Part shown: positions 7,976 through 15,624 of the stretch, piece by piece | How the letters are laid out: each line of letters starts with the position of its first letter | How positions within the stretch are numbered: position 1 is the stretch's first letter | Virus record (IMG/VR): IMGVR_UViG_3300030012_002816 | Coordinates: 1 to 21,288 of that record | From: a virus | Strand: one strand, 5' to 3' | DNA length: 21,288 nt | Position numbers and translations under genes: made by a program | Notes under the pieces: model-generated | The model's database searches: none | What the model saw: only the letters and a program-made list of their open reading frames with translations | What the model was told of the DNA's origin: nothing

Positions 7976-10452
7976 GAGAAAAACCCCTCTAGTGTATTTA
8001 CTTTTTCTGTTGTCCAATCGATCTTATCTACAATAATATTCAAAGGCTCTAAAAACGCCTTTTCAAATTGTAGCTGATAATCAATATATTTTTCAAGTTT
8101 AAATTCTTTAGGTAATATGTTATTTATAGCTAAAACATTCTCTTGAATAGGGTTAGGAAGTTTTAAGTAACAAAATTTAACTTTACTTCCATTTCTTATA
8201 ATTTCATATTTTTTCTCTAATTTATTTTTTCCAATTAGTGAATTAAATAACAACGCACCTCTTACATGAATAGGAGTGCCTTTTCCATAAACATGAGTCT
8301 TATCTTTAAATTTCTCAATATCTGAAACACTTCTAGGAAAAGCAATGTCTTCAAAAGACAATTTATTAAATTCATTCTTAGCAGTTTTAATAAAAGAATG
8401 AAACTCATCTTGTTCACCTCTCATAACAACTTTTAGTGCCTCTTTAATTTTTTCTCTACATGCATAAGGAGTTGACGATTTAACAGCTTCTATTCCTGAC
8501 ATTTTTAATTTAGCAGAACCATATCGTACACCTTCACTATCCCAAACATTTAAGATGTATCTTTTCTTAGCTGTCCATATTCCTTTGTCAGCTATAACTT
8601 CTCTTTTCATAATCATCTTTTGCGAAAAAGCATTTTGTCTTTTCGCTAATTTTTCATAAGAGTTATCAATGAATGGTTCTATTTTTTCGGAACATGCTTT
8701 ATCTAAAAAATCTACAATTTTATTTTTATCAGTTTCATTCTTAAAAACTTTTGAAACTAATGGTCCAAAGTTTATATAAACGGAATCAGTATCAGAGGCT
8801 ATAACATAATCGTTATCCTTTGTCTCTAATAAATTATTTAAATATTTGTTTAAATCATTAGCAATCCATCTAATACTTAACTGACCTGACAACGTAATTG
8901 CTTCAGCTTGTCTAACATCAAAAAATCTAAAATACTCATTACCTAAGGCACCATAAGCTGAATTTAGTTGAATCTTTTTTGCCATTTGAATATTCTTGTA
9001 TCTAGAAATATCATTAACTAAACTTTTATCTTTAGTTTTTTCATATTCTTTTTCAGCTAAAATCATTTTCTTTTTGTATTCCGACCTTTCTGTATACATG
9101 CTTTCCATCATTTCAGGTAAGAAACCTTTTTTAGTTTTAGAAAAACAAGTTCCATTTGCCGCCACAGAATACTCGGTTTTTGTTATTTGATTTGAGGAGT
9201 TAAGATAGTGTTCAATATTTGTAGGCATACTAGACTCGCTCATAATTGTTTCAGGCGAAATATTATATTGCATAATCAAGTGAGGGTATAAACTATTCAA
9301 GTCAAATGAAGCAATCCAGTCGTGCATTCCTACAATTGGGTCTTTCACATATGCACCTGCATATTGTACGTCTTTTCTTGTAACTCTTTTTTGAGGAACT
9401 ACAATATTTTTATCTATCAAATAATTATGAATTAAACAATCCCACATTCTAACTTGAGTAAATACATCTGTATAATTTGTTTTAGCATCATAAGCCAAAG
9501 CAAGTGCAAGTTCTATCAATTTCATTTTATTTTCTAAAGCATCAACTAACTCAACATCTTTTATATTATAATCAATAAATTTTTGATAGTCATTTTTATA
9601 CAAAGTATGTAAAGATTCATACTCAGAGTAATCTAATTTTTTTTCTCCCAACTCAACAAATGCAATATGGTCTAACTTATAACTTTCTTGTTGAGCATAT
9701 GTAAACTTTTTGTAGAGTTCGTAATAATCTAAAGTTGTTATCCCATAAATGTTGTAGGCACTTTGTTCATTACCTCTAATGAATATATTATCTGCTTCGA
9801 CTATCTTCCATGGCGATAAATGTTTAGACTCTGACTCACCTAGAATTTTACACATACGATTATACAAGTAAGGAATATCAAAAAATCTTACATTCCAACC
9901 TGTAACAACATCTGGATTATATTTACTCCACAACTGTAAAAACTTTTTTAATAGGTCAGATTCCGAATCACATTTATAGTATTCTACATTTTCCTTACTG
10001 TTAGAATATTCATCGCAACCAAACACATGAAAAGTGTTTTCTAATTTAATTGTAATTGATATAACTTCTTCCGATGCTAAAGCAACGTGAGGAAATCCAT
10101 TTTCAGATGCAACTTCAATATCTATGTTAGCAACTCTAATTTGAGATACGTCATAGTTAATTTTTCCTGAGTATGTTTCATTAATGTAAACATAAGGAAA
10201 ATTAGTAGAACCATAAACTTGATAGTTCTCTATCTCGTTATAATTCTTAACAACTCCTAATGCACTTTTGATATTTGCTTGAGGAACAGGCTTTACATAT
10301 TCGCCGTGTAAGGTTTTAAATTTAGTTTTTTCTTTTGTGGGAAAATATAATATAGGATTATATTCAACTTTGTCGCTGAATTGTTTTCCATTACTATATC
10401 CTCTAATAAAGATTCGATTGCCGTATCTTAAAAAATTAGTATAAAATTTCAT
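7972..10452 (-). CDS. 43: Family B DNA polymerase (T4 gp43)
   Basis: This is the replicative polymerase with 3'-5' proofreading. At 826 residues it is somewhat shorter than T4 gp43 (898). Exonuclease motifs are complete: Exo I DIE at 111-113, Exo II GWNVRFFDIPYL at 185-196 and Exo III YNIKDVEL with D299. Polymerase motifs are A, SFDLNSLYPHLI at 382-393 (D384); B, KKIQLNSAYGALGN at 492-505; and C, SDTDS at 553-557. The C-terminal tail (TLEGFFS) resembles a clamp-binding peptide, as at the T4 gp43 terminus. It is not split by an intron or intein. It has its own promoter after the hsp20 terminator and overlaps the next gene by four bases. Confidence 0.97.
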   Translation of the reverse strand: MKFYTNFLRYGNRIFIRGYSNGKQFSDKVEYNPILYFPTKEKTKFKTLHGEYVKPVPQANIKSALGVVKNYNEIENYQVYGSTNFPYVYINETYSGKINYDVSQIRVANIDIEVASENGFPHVALASEEVISITIKLENTFHVFGCDEYSNSKENVEYYKCDSESDLLKKFLQLWSKYNPDVVTGWNVRFFDIPYLYNRMCKILGESESKHLSPWKIVEADNIFIRGNEQSAYNIYGITTLDYYELYKKFTYAQQESYKLDHIAFVELGEKKLDYSEYESLHTLYKNDYQKFIDYNIKDVELVDALENKMKLIELALALAYDAKTNYTDVFTQVRMWDCLIHNYLIDKNIVVPQKRVTRKDVQYAGAYVKDPIVGMHDWIASFDLNSLYPHLIMQYNISPETIMSESSMPTNIEHYLNSSNQITKTEYSVAANGTCFSKTKKGFLPEMMESMYTERSEYKKKMILAEKEYEKTKDKSLVNDISRYKNIQMAKKIQLNSAYGALGNEYFRFFDVRQAEAITLSGQLSIRWIANDLNKYLNNLLETKDNDYVIASDTDSVYINFGPLVSKVFKNETDKNKIVDFLDKACSEKIEPFIDNSYEKLAKRQNAFSQKMIMKREVIADKGIWTAKKRYILNVWDSEGVRYGSAKLKMSGIEAVKSSTPYACREKIKEALKVVMRGEQDEFHSFIKTAKNEFNKLSFEDIAFPRSVSDIEKFKDKTHVYGKGTPIHVRGALLFNSLIGKNKLEKKYEIIRNGSKVKFCYLKLPNPIQENVLAINNILPKEFKLEKYIDYQLQFEKAFLEPLNIIVDKIDWTTEKVNTLEGFFS

Positions 10453-10482
10453 TAGTAGCTTTGCTTATTTAGATTAGACTCA

Positions 10483-10516
10483 TACAATACATATTGTACA
10501 TGAGTACACAACTCAT
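10483..10516. repeat. Overlapping palindromes across the gene 43 promoter, candidate operator
   Basis: Three short inverted repeats overlap here: TACAATA-CA-TATTGTA (10483-10498), TGTAC-ATGA-GTACA (10495-10508) and ATGAGT-ACACA-ACTCAT (10500-10516). They cover the -10 element, the spacer and the start region of the gene 43 promoter. Such symmetry is typical of operators for dimeric repressors. No ligand can be named; the phage ribbon-helix-helix and HTH_39-like proteins encoded about 0.6-1 kb upstream are candidates by proximity only. Confidence 0.45.
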
Positions 10517-10521
10517 ATCAA
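10493..10521 (-). promoter_or_regulatory. Sigma-70 type promoter for gene 43
   Basis: On the minus strand TTGATA (10521-10516, 5 of 6 matches) and TACAAT (10498-10493, 5 of 6) are separated by exactly 17 bases. They lie after the hsp20 terminator and about 40 bases before the polymerase ATG at 10452. This gives gene 43 and the genes after it an entry point independent of the upstream operon. Confidence 0.6.
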
Positions 10522-10531
10522 TACTAATTAA

Positions 10532-10559
10532 AAAAGGGGAACATTTTTGTTCCCCTTTT
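10532..10559 (-). terminator. Rho-independent terminator after hsp20
   Basis: A perfect 12-bp stem (AAAAGGGGAACA at 10532-10543 and TGTTCCCCTTTT at 10548-10559) with a 4-nt loop lies just past the hsp20 stop. On the minus strand it ends in a run of six T. It isolates hsp20 from gene 43. Confidence 0.9.
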
Positions 10560-10561
10560 GG

Positions 10562-11047
10562 CTACTTCTTTTCTATTTTCTTAGAACTTGCAACATCACT
10601 AGTTTCATCTCTTACATCAATCTTTCTAGGTTTCTTATGTTCTGGAATAATTCTTTCCAGAAAAACTTTAAGTAACCCATTTAACATTTCTGCATCTTTT
10701 ACCTCAACTTGGTCGTCAAGTGCAAAAGAACGAGTGAAAGTTCTATTTGCTATTCCTTTGAATAAGAAGTTTTCTGAGGAATCTTCAACAGTCTTTCCAG
10801 TAATCTTTAGCATATTCTCCTCTAGAAGAATTTCTAAGTCTTGTTTTGCGAACCCTGCCAAAGCAAGTTCAATAACATACTTATTATCTTCAACCTTACG
10901 AATGTTATAAGGTGGATAGTTTGGAATATTCTTGGTTAAGTCATCATGAAGTTTATGCATATTATCATAAACTGAATCACTACCAATAAAAGATTTTGAG
11001 AATTTGTCAAAGACATCGCCAAAAGGCTGTAATGCTAGGTTTGTCAT
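10562..11047 (-). CDS. hsp20: Small heat shock protein, Hsp20/IbpA type
   Basis: This is an ATP-independent holding chaperone of the alpha-crystallin family, a common accessory gene in marine T4-like phages, where it may assist folding of virion proteins. At 161 residues it has a typical length. The crystallin domain spans about 45-137, with VIELALAGFAKQDLEILLEE and the family signature region LNGLLKVFLE, followed by an IP motif (ERIIPEH) that in this family docks between subunits. AAGGAG lies seven bases before the ATG. It sits alone between two terminators and is preceded by a TATAAATA box, so it is probably made late, unlike the replication genes around it. Confidence 0.93.
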   Translation of the reverse strand: MTNLALQPFGDVFDKFSKSFIGSDSVYDNMHKLHDDLTKNIPNYPPYNIRKVEDNKYVIELALAGFAKQDLEILLEENMLKITGKTVEDSSENFLFKGIANRTFTRSFALDDQVEVKDAEMLNGLLKVFLERIIPEHKKPRKIDVRDETSDVASSKKIEKK

Positions 11048-11082
11048 AATAGTCTCCTTAAATTAAGCGAGTTAATAAAATA

Positions 11083-11115
11083 AAAAGCGATACCCTTACT
11101 AGGCGTATCGCTTTT
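11083..11115 (-). terminator. Rho-independent terminator after the regA-HTH operon
   Basis: A perfect 11-bp stem, AAAAGCGATAC (11083-11093) with GTATCGCTTTT (11105-11115), has an 11-nt loop. On the minus strand it is followed by a T-rich run. It should end transcripts arriving through the HTH gene. Its minus-strand left arm begins at the last base of a late promoter box. Confidence 0.85.
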
Positions 11116-11122
11116 ATTTATA
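11115..11122 (-). promoter_or_regulatory. T4-type late promoter box TATAAATA for hsp20
   Basis: An exact TATAAATA box lies between the HTH gene and hsp20, 68 bases before the hsp20 ATG. T4 spacing would put +1 near 11109, inside the left arm of the terminator stem. The late RNA would keep only five of the eleven stem pairs and should escape termination. Confidence 0.65.
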
Positions 11123-11129
11123 ACAAAAA

Positions 11130-11330
11130 TTAGCGTGAAACTATAGAATATGCAGTTTTTCCTACTCTATTTTTCACTTTTCTTACCTTATAACCAGCTT
11201 GTCTTATCTCGCTAATTCTAGCAGGTAAGTTTTTAATCTTAAATCTCTGCATGGCCTGAGACCTTGTCAGAGTACGTTTTTTGCCTCGCAAATAACCGAG
11301 GACTTTTTGAAACTGGGACTGCTTTTTCAT
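11130..11330 (-). CDS. Small helix-turn-helix protein (HTH_39-like)
   Basis: This 66-residue basic protein resembles the HTH_39 family of small phage helix-turn-helix proteins: FQKVLGYLRGKKRTLTRSQA, then RFKIKNLPARISEIRQAGYK with a likely recognition helix, and a beta wing (VRKVKNRVGKTAYSIV). AGGAG stands six bases before the ATG. It is the last gene before the terminator at 11083-11115. It probably binds DNA and may regulate phage or host transcription. The target is unknown, and the palindromes at the gene 43 promoter are one candidate by proximity. Confidence 0.75.
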   Translation of the reverse strand: MKKQSQFQKVLGYLRGKKRTLTRSQAMQRFKIKNLPARISEIRQAGYKVRKVKNRVGKTAYSIVSR

Positions 11331-11351
11331 AAAAACTCCTATGATATAAAA

Positions 11352-11564
11352 TTAAGAAAAAATACCGCTCAATGGATCAACTACTACACCCTTCTGGGTT
11401 CTTACATCTCTTTCTAAATTAGGAAGAGATTGATTTAAGATTTCTCTCACAACTTGAGAAGGCTTGACATTTTTTTGGTCAGCCACAAAGTCTAATGCAT
11501 CTCTTTGTTTTTTTGTGATTCTCAAGTGCAAATCGCAATCATAAACTTTTTTATTATTAGCCAT
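11352..11564 (-). CDS. Small ribbon-helix-helix-like DNA-binding protein
   Basis: This 70-residue protein has the layout of a MetJ/Arc/CopG-type fold: an N-terminal strand (VYDCDLHLRITKKQRDALDF), a helix-turn, and a second helix containing KPSQVVREILNQSL. Such proteins are dimeric repressors that bind palindromes. It follows regA with a short gap and precedes the HTH gene, so a small cluster of regulators sits at the end of the clamp-loader operon. The Shine-Dalgarno site is weak (TAGAG). The fold call rests on pattern only. Confidence 0.65.
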   Translation of the reverse strand: MANNKKVYDCDLHLRITKKQRDALDFVADQKNVKPSQVVREILNQSLPNLERDVRTQKGVVVDPLSGIFS

Positions 11565-11595
11565 AACTATACTCTACAAAAAAAATATTATAAAA

Positions 11596-12003
11596 TCAAG
11601 ACAAGTTTTCTCGTTTTTTCCCTATATTATATTTAGCCACAAGATTCCATTCATGTTTATCTTTGTGCGATATAATTTTTATTTGAGATAAAGGAGCGAC
11701 AGGTTCTTCAGTTATATTTTGATTTACAATCTTTACCAAATTCCATTCTGCTAGTAATTTAGTTATTGCATTTCTTCTAGATAAATCATTATCTGTAAAA
11801 TCTGTAGACTTTCCATCTAACCCAAACAACTCTTTAAAATGCACTATGTAGTATTTACCTCTCTTATGTAATATATGACAAGACTGATAAAGAGTCTTAT
11901 CTTTTCTAGAAGCGACACCTATTCTAGTAAGAGTTTCTCGTACTTTTAAAAAATCATCTTCTTTAACTAATTCAACTTCTAATAAATTTTCTACCCCAAT
12001 CAT
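11596..12003 (-). CDS. regA: RegA translational repressor
   Basis: RegA binds the start region of certain phage early mRNAs, including its own and the clamp and clamp-loader messages in T4, and blocks translation. This 135-residue copy aligns clearly by eye with the 122-residue T4 protein: LVKEDDFLKVRETLTRIGVA, KDKTLYQSCHILHKRGKYYI, VHFKELFGLDGK and KHEWNLVAKYNIG each correspond to T4 segments. It has a short N-terminal addition and a C-terminal extension. It lies directly after gene 62 as in T4, with eight bases between stop and start, so it is probably made from the clamp-loader mRNA that it may repress. Confidence 0.95.
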   Translation of the reverse strand: MIGVENLLEVELVKEDDFLKVRETLTRIGVASRKDKTLYQSCHILHKRGKYYIVHFKELFGLDGKSTDFTDNDLSRRNAITKLLAEWNLVKIVNQNITEEPVAPLSQIKIISHKDKHEWNLVAKYNIGKKRENLS

Positions 12004-12011
12004 ATTTTTAC

Positions 12012-12377
12012 CTATTGTTGTTCTTTTAGTAGTGAGATTTGTTCAGGACTTAAAACATTTAAGATTTGTTTAGACTTTTTATGACTATAACCATAATGTT
12101 CTGAAATCCACTCAACATCTTTCTCTTTATCTTTTTTAAACCATTTAGAATATCTTTTTCTAGGTCTAACACTATTTAGCAAATAGAGGTATTGTGCTTT
12201 TTTATCTAACTCAAAAGCCATATTCATATCATTTGCAAATATAATTGTATCTATAAAATAAGATAGACCTTTATTTACTATGAACGAATTGTATTCTTTT
12301 TCATTGAACTCGTCATTTTTAATCATATCTTTTTTATTATGATTTATTGAGTTTAAGTAATCAAAAACATTTTTCAT
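12012..12377 (-). CDS. 62: Clamp loader small subunit (T4 gp62)
   Basis: gp62 joins four gp44 subunits in the loader that opens and places the sliding clamp. This 121-residue protein is much shorter than T4 gp62 (187) but keeps recognisable parts: NKGLSYFIDTIIFANDMNMA corresponds to the region around NALSQF...AMNL in T4, and QYLYLLNSVRPRKRYSKWFK to NYLMAAVPRGKRYGKW. The missing part is C-terminal. The start overlaps the stop of the nuclease-like gene as ATGA, and regA follows. Position between 44 and regA supports the call. Short gp62 versions seem to be common in marine relatives. Confidence 0.85.
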   Translation of the reverse strand: MKNVFDYLNSINHNKKDMIKNDEFNEKEYNSFIVNKGLSYFIDTIIFANDMNMAFELDKKAQYLYLLNSVRPRKRYSKWFKKDKEKDVEWISEHYGYSHKKSKQILNVLSPEQISLLKEQQ

Positions 12378-12838
12378 ATGTCGTTCACACTCAATTCTTC
12401 CATTTGTTTTAGAATTAAACTATCTGAAATTTTATGGACTAATTTAACAGCATCTTGTTCTATGGGTAAAACTTTCATTGTTCTTACTCCTGTATTCTTG
12501 TCGTAAAAAACAGTTCTAGTTCTCCATCTTGCATTTTTTGGGTCTACTTGGTAGACATTACCTCCATAGTAATCAGTAAACCTTCCTTTAGTATTAGGAA
12601 CTGCAACAAAAAACAACATATCGACACTTCTGCATTTTTTTAATTGATTAGGTCTAATCGTAAATCCGCCCTCTGAAAAGAAAGGCATTTGAGTTTTGAC
12701 CTCTATAAATTTTCCATCTACAGTAAAATCTTTTTCATGGTCAAAAGTATTTACAGATTTTTTTACTTTATATCCCTCATCAATCAAATAGTTTTGAACT
12801 ACAGCTTCACCTAGTTGACCTAGCATTTGATGTTTCAT
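12374..12838 (-). CDS. PD-(D/E)XK nuclease-like protein inside the clamp-loader operon
   Basis: This 154-residue protein has the sequence pattern of the restriction-endonuclease-like fold: a first helix with a conserved Glu (GQLGEAVVQNYLIDEGYKV near residues 6-24), then KDFTVDGKFIEVKTQ with D and ExK as the metal-binding core. Length and layout fit small Holliday-junction, Mrr or VRR-type nucleases, but the exact family is not clear. The ATG at 12838 is chosen because GGTGGA lies just upstream; an earlier GTG would overlap gene 44. It overlaps gene 62 by four bases. Interposition between the two clamp-loader subunits suggests work on clamp-loaded or forked DNA, which is inference. Confidence 0.75.
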   Translation of the reverse strand: MKHQMLGQLGEAVVQNYLIDEGYKVKKSVNTFDHEKDFTVDGKFIEVKTQMPFFSEGGFTIRPNQLKKCRSVDMLFFVAVPNTKGRFTDYYGGNVYQVDPKNARWRTRTVFYDKNTGVRTMKVLPIEQDAVKLVHKISDSLILKQMEELSVNDI

Positions 12839-12842
12839 ATTA

Positions 12843-13787
12843 TTATCCACCAGAGACCTCACAATCTGCCATGACTTCAGTTAAAAACGCTACCATATTT
12901 ACTTCTTGATCTGCCACAAAAGCAGATTGATATTGATATTTTGCCAAGTGCAAAACGAATTGAGGAACAGAATTAGGCTTTAATTGCTTTATAAAGTTCT
13001 CATATAAATTTTTAAACACTTCGTTTACATCATTATCAAGATTTTCTGAAACCCACTTTCTCATTGAAGAAAAATTTTTTTCATGCATAGACTTGACTAA
13101 AGGTGCTAAAGAGATATCTTTTACATCTTGTAGTATGTCTTTACCTATGTTTCCATCATATGAATGTCTCTGACATTCATTTAAAACTCTTCGCCAATCA
13201 GGAAAATATTTCATTATCAACTGTGCTAATACTTTTTCATCGTAAGAAATATTTTCTAAAGATAGTATGTTTTTTAATCTATTCAAAAAACTAAATGCCA
13301 GCTTTGCTTTTTCTTTAGAATTGATTTTGAAATTTATTACTGAACATCTACTATGAAGAGGATTTATAATTCTATTTAAAAAATTACAGGTAATTATAAA
13401 ACCACAATTAGATGAAAACTCTTCCATAAAATTTCTCAAAGCAGGTTGTGTGCTTTGAGCATTTAGATAATCACCCTCATCTAAAATGACATATTTTCTA
13501 TCACCTGTAAATGACATGGTAGATGCAAAGTTTTGAATATCATTACGCAAGGTATCAATGTTTCCATTTAACGACCCGTTGATTACGATATAGTTTGCGT
13601 TCAACTCCTCTAAAACGGCTCTAGCTATAGTTGTTTTTCCAACACCAGAGCCACCTGATAAAATTAAATTAGGAATTTCTTTTTGCTCTACAAACTTAGA
13701 AAAAGTTTTTTTTAAATTTTCAGGTAATATAACTTCGTCAATTTTTTTAGGACGATATTTTTCCACCCATAAAATGTCTTGTAACAT
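12843..13787 (-). CDS. 44: Clamp loader ATPase subunit (T4 gp44)
   Basis: This is the AAA+ ATPase of the sliding-clamp loader, related to RFC small subunits. At 314 residues it matches T4 gp44 (319). It begins with the RFC-type WVEKYRPKKIDEVI, has Walker A GGSGVGKT at 45-52, Walker B ILDEGD at 101-106 (a DExD variant), sensor 1 around ITCN, and the SRC arginine-finger motif at 146-148. GGAG stands before the ATG. It follows gene 45 by 17 bases. Its stop lies four bases before the nuclease-like gene. Confidence 0.95.
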   Translation of the reverse strand: MLQDILWVEKYRPKKIDEVILPENLKKTFSKFVEQKEIPNLILSGGSGVGKTTIARAVLEELNANYIVINGSLNGNIDTLRNDIQNFASTMSFTGDRKYVILDEGDYLNAQSTQPALRNFMEEFSSNCGFIITCNFLNRIINPLHSRCSVINFKINSKEKAKLAFSFLNRLKNILSLENISYDEKVLAQLIMKYFPDWRRVLNECQRHSYDGNIGKDILQDVKDISLAPLVKSMHEKNFSSMRKWVSENLDNDVNEVFKNLYENFIKQLKPNSVPQFVLHLAKYQYQSAFVADQEVNMVAFLTEVMADCEVSGG

Positions 13788-13804
13788 AAAAACTCCATAA
13801 TATA

Positions 13805-14476
13805 TTATTCACTAAATTCAGAACCTGCTTCATTGGCAAGCCAATATTCAATCTTTCCACTCACATTTTTAAAATGAGAAAAACCTTTTGTTGTGATAGA
13901 AACATCATAATCTCCAGCAATCAGTTTTAAATTCTCAGTAGCAAAATAGAATACAAACTCAGCATTAGTATTTCCTACTTTTATTTTAAACTCATCGCTG
14001 TTAGAATCTTTTTGGTCTAGAGTAGCTAAGTATATACTTTCTCTATCCCCAATAACAGCTATGTTTGGAAGTCCTAAAACAGAAGATGACCTTACAACTT
14101 GATTTAAGTCATTTTGTTTTAATTTAAACTCAACCTCAGGAGCAACTAAATCAATATCTTTTTCTGGTGGAGCAATAATCATACTCACATCAGATAGTCT
14201 AATTTTGCTATTAGTCGAACTAGACTTTACGTTTAAAGTTTTCTCAGTTGAGTTAACTTCTATCTCAGGGTCTTTTAGCATTCCAACAAGACCTAGAAAT
14301 TTATTCAAATCATACAAAACAATTTCATTATCAAAAGTCTCATTGATTGTAGCTTTGGCTAAAACATTTTTCATTTTAGAAATAGTTCTAACTGTAGACC
14401 CTGGTTTTATTTGTATGCCTTCATTTATCATGGCACAATTTTTCAAAATAGAAATCGTATCTTCACTTAATTTCAT
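13805..14476 (-). CDS. 45: Sliding clamp (T4 gp45)
   Basis: gp45 is the trimeric ring that tethers the polymerase to DNA; in T4 it also activates late transcription with gp33 and gp55. This 223-residue protein is close to T4 gp45 (228): MKLSEDTISILKNCAMINEG matches the T4 start, and IVLYDLNKFLGLVGML and the late GDYDVSITTKG segment also align. The ATG at 14476 is chosen because AAGGA stands nearby upstream; an in-frame GTG six bases earlier is less likely. It overlaps the end of the DUF3310 gene by 14 bases. If the late promoters here work as in T4, this protein links replication to their use. Confidence 0.95.
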   Translation of the reverse strand: MKLSEDTISILKNCAMINEGIQIKPGSTVRTISKMKNVLAKATINETFDNEIVLYDLNKFLGLVGMLKDPEIEVNSTEKTLNVKSSSTNSKIRLSDVSMIIAPPEKDIDLVAPEVEFKLKQNDLNQVVRSSSVLGLPNIAVIGDRESIYLATLDQKDSNSDEFKIKVGNTNAEFVFYFATENLKLIAGDYDVSITTKGFSHFKNVSGKIEYWLANEAGSEFSE

Positions 14477-14750
14477 TATCACTTCCTTTCTCTAGATTAT
14501 GAACGTGTAACATTATTATCGCATAATGAATAACTTTTAGTAAGTCATTTTTATCCTTACCATTCTTTTTTCCATATCGTTGAGCATACTTCATAATATT
14601 TCCAATACAGAAACCTTCACCATGACCGCCGTCAATTATAAATTCAGTAGCCTGAAAATTATTTTTTGAGTAATGTTGGCTATAAGTTTTATCAATATAT
14701 TTCTCTATTTCTTTTAGAGAAATATTTTCATTATATTTGTAGTCTATCAT
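14463..14750 (-). CDS. DUF3310-like protein
   Basis: This 95-residue protein carries a motif typical of DUF3310: FCIGNIMKYAQRYGKK followed by DKNDLLKVIHYAIIML near residues 47-82. The family is widespread in phages; the T7 nucleotide kinase gp1.7 is the usual functional reference, so a nucleotide-related role is possible but not shown. It overlaps the glycosyltransferase stop by four bases and gene 45 by 14 bases, so it is made from the clamp message. Confidence 0.75.
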   Translation of the reverse strand: MIDYKYNENISLKEIEKYIDKTYSQHYSKNNFQATEFIIDGGHGEGFCIGNIMKYAQRYGKKNGKDKNDLLKVIHYAIIMLHVHNLEKGSDNEIK

Positions 14751-15586
14751 TTTTTAGGCACACTTGAATCTGCTGTAGGCGATGCTCCAATAGTTGCTAA
14801 CGCTTGTAACGAACCTCCAAATATATAAGTACCTGCATGTTTTAAATTTAACCATGGTAACATAAAGACTTTAACTCCGGCTTCTCTTGCCCATTGACAA
14901 AACATGTAATCTTCAGATAAATATCTTTTAGTCTTTGGGTCGATAACGCAATCAAAGTATGCCATTATTTCTCTACTACCATCAAATGCTTTTGTTCTAA
15001 CATGGTCAGGTTTATAAGATTGTTGAGGATATTTTTTAGCAAATTTATCAAATGCTGACCTAGTCACTAACATAAATCCTGTTCCACCTTCTTTAACTTC
15101 TACAGGTTCGTCAATTCTAAATGATGTAATTCCGTCAGCAGGATTAAATACATAATCACCTACAAAGTTATCTAAAGCATTTGGGTCTTTGTCAGCATAA
15201 CCTTTATCAACTGCTAATTTTATTTTTTCCCATGAGATTGCTTTTTTAGGATAAGGTCCACAAACAATTTCCATTTCAGGTTTAGTTGTAGCGAAATGGG
15301 ATAAAAGAATTACATCTTGTGCCTCAAAGTGTATATCGCTATCAATAAAAATTAAATAATCATATCCGCTTCTTATAAACTCATCAGCTAAATAATTTCT
15401 GGCTCTAGTAATAAGTGATTCATTGAATATAAAAAATAACTTACATTCAATTTCATACTTTGTACATAAGACCATAAAGTCGCTTAATGATTTAGCATAA
15501 ACACCTGAACACATTCCGCCATACATTGGAGTTGCTAAAAACAATTTTTTATTTCTTAACAACTCAATATTCATTTCAATCTGCAT
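14747..15586 (-). CDS. GT-A fold glycosyltransferase (GT2-like)
   Basis: This 279-residue protein transfers a sugar to an unknown acceptor. It has KKLFLATPMYGG at the start of the nucleotide-binding fold, ITRARNYLADEFI near 59-71, the metal-binding DSD at 82-84 (in YLIFIDSD), GTGFMLVTRSAFDKF in the middle, and SEDYMFCQWAREAG with a candidate catalytic Asp/Glu pair. It ends LKHAGTYIFGGSLQAL. Similar proteins are common in marine T4-like phages. Possible roles are DNA or virion modification or changing host surface glycans; none can be chosen here. GGAG stands before the ATG at 15586. It is the first gene after the terminator at 15625-15657. Confidence 0.85.
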   Translation of the reverse strand: MQIEMNIELLRNKKLFLATPMYGGMCSGVYAKSLSDFMVLCTKYEIECKLFFIFNESLITRARNYLADEFIRSGYDYLIFIDSDIHFEAQDVILLSHFATTKPEMEIVCGPYPKKAISWEKIKLAVDKGYADKDPNALDNFVGDYVFNPADGITSFRIDEPVEVKEGGTGFMLVTRSAFDKFAKKYPQQSYKPDHVRTKAFDGSREIMAYFDCVIDPKTKRYLSEDYMFCQWAREAGVKVFMLPWLNLKHAGTYIFGGSLQALATIGASPTADSSVPKK

Positions 15587-15624
15587 TATAACTCCATTTT
15601 AAATATGACACACTTTCTATATAT

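Noticed and set aside
7976-8017. Upstream start for the 135-residue gene after 43
   Set aside because: The extra 14 residues would lie inside the polymerase reading frame; the ATG at 7975 forms an ATGA overlap with GAGGGG upstream.
8121-8128. TATAAATA late-type box inside gene 43
   Set aside because: It lies within a coding region, and in DNA this AT-rich a few exact matches are expected by chance; no inverted repeat or gene start is next to it.
10494-10910. Plus-strand open frame of 138 codons opposite hsp20
   Set aside because: It lies antisense to a clear Hsp20 gene and crosses the terminator stem, and its translation is low-complexity hydrophobic sequence typical of a reverse-strand shadow.
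11587-11592. TATAAT between regA and the ribbon-helix-helix gene as a promoter
   Set aside because: The -10 is perfect but no -35-like element lies 16-18 bases upstream, so it is not called.
14205-14495. Plus-strand open frame of 96 codons opposite gene 45
   Set aside because: Gene 45 is certain by its match to T4 gp45; the opposite frame has no recognisable domain and no supporting ribosome site.
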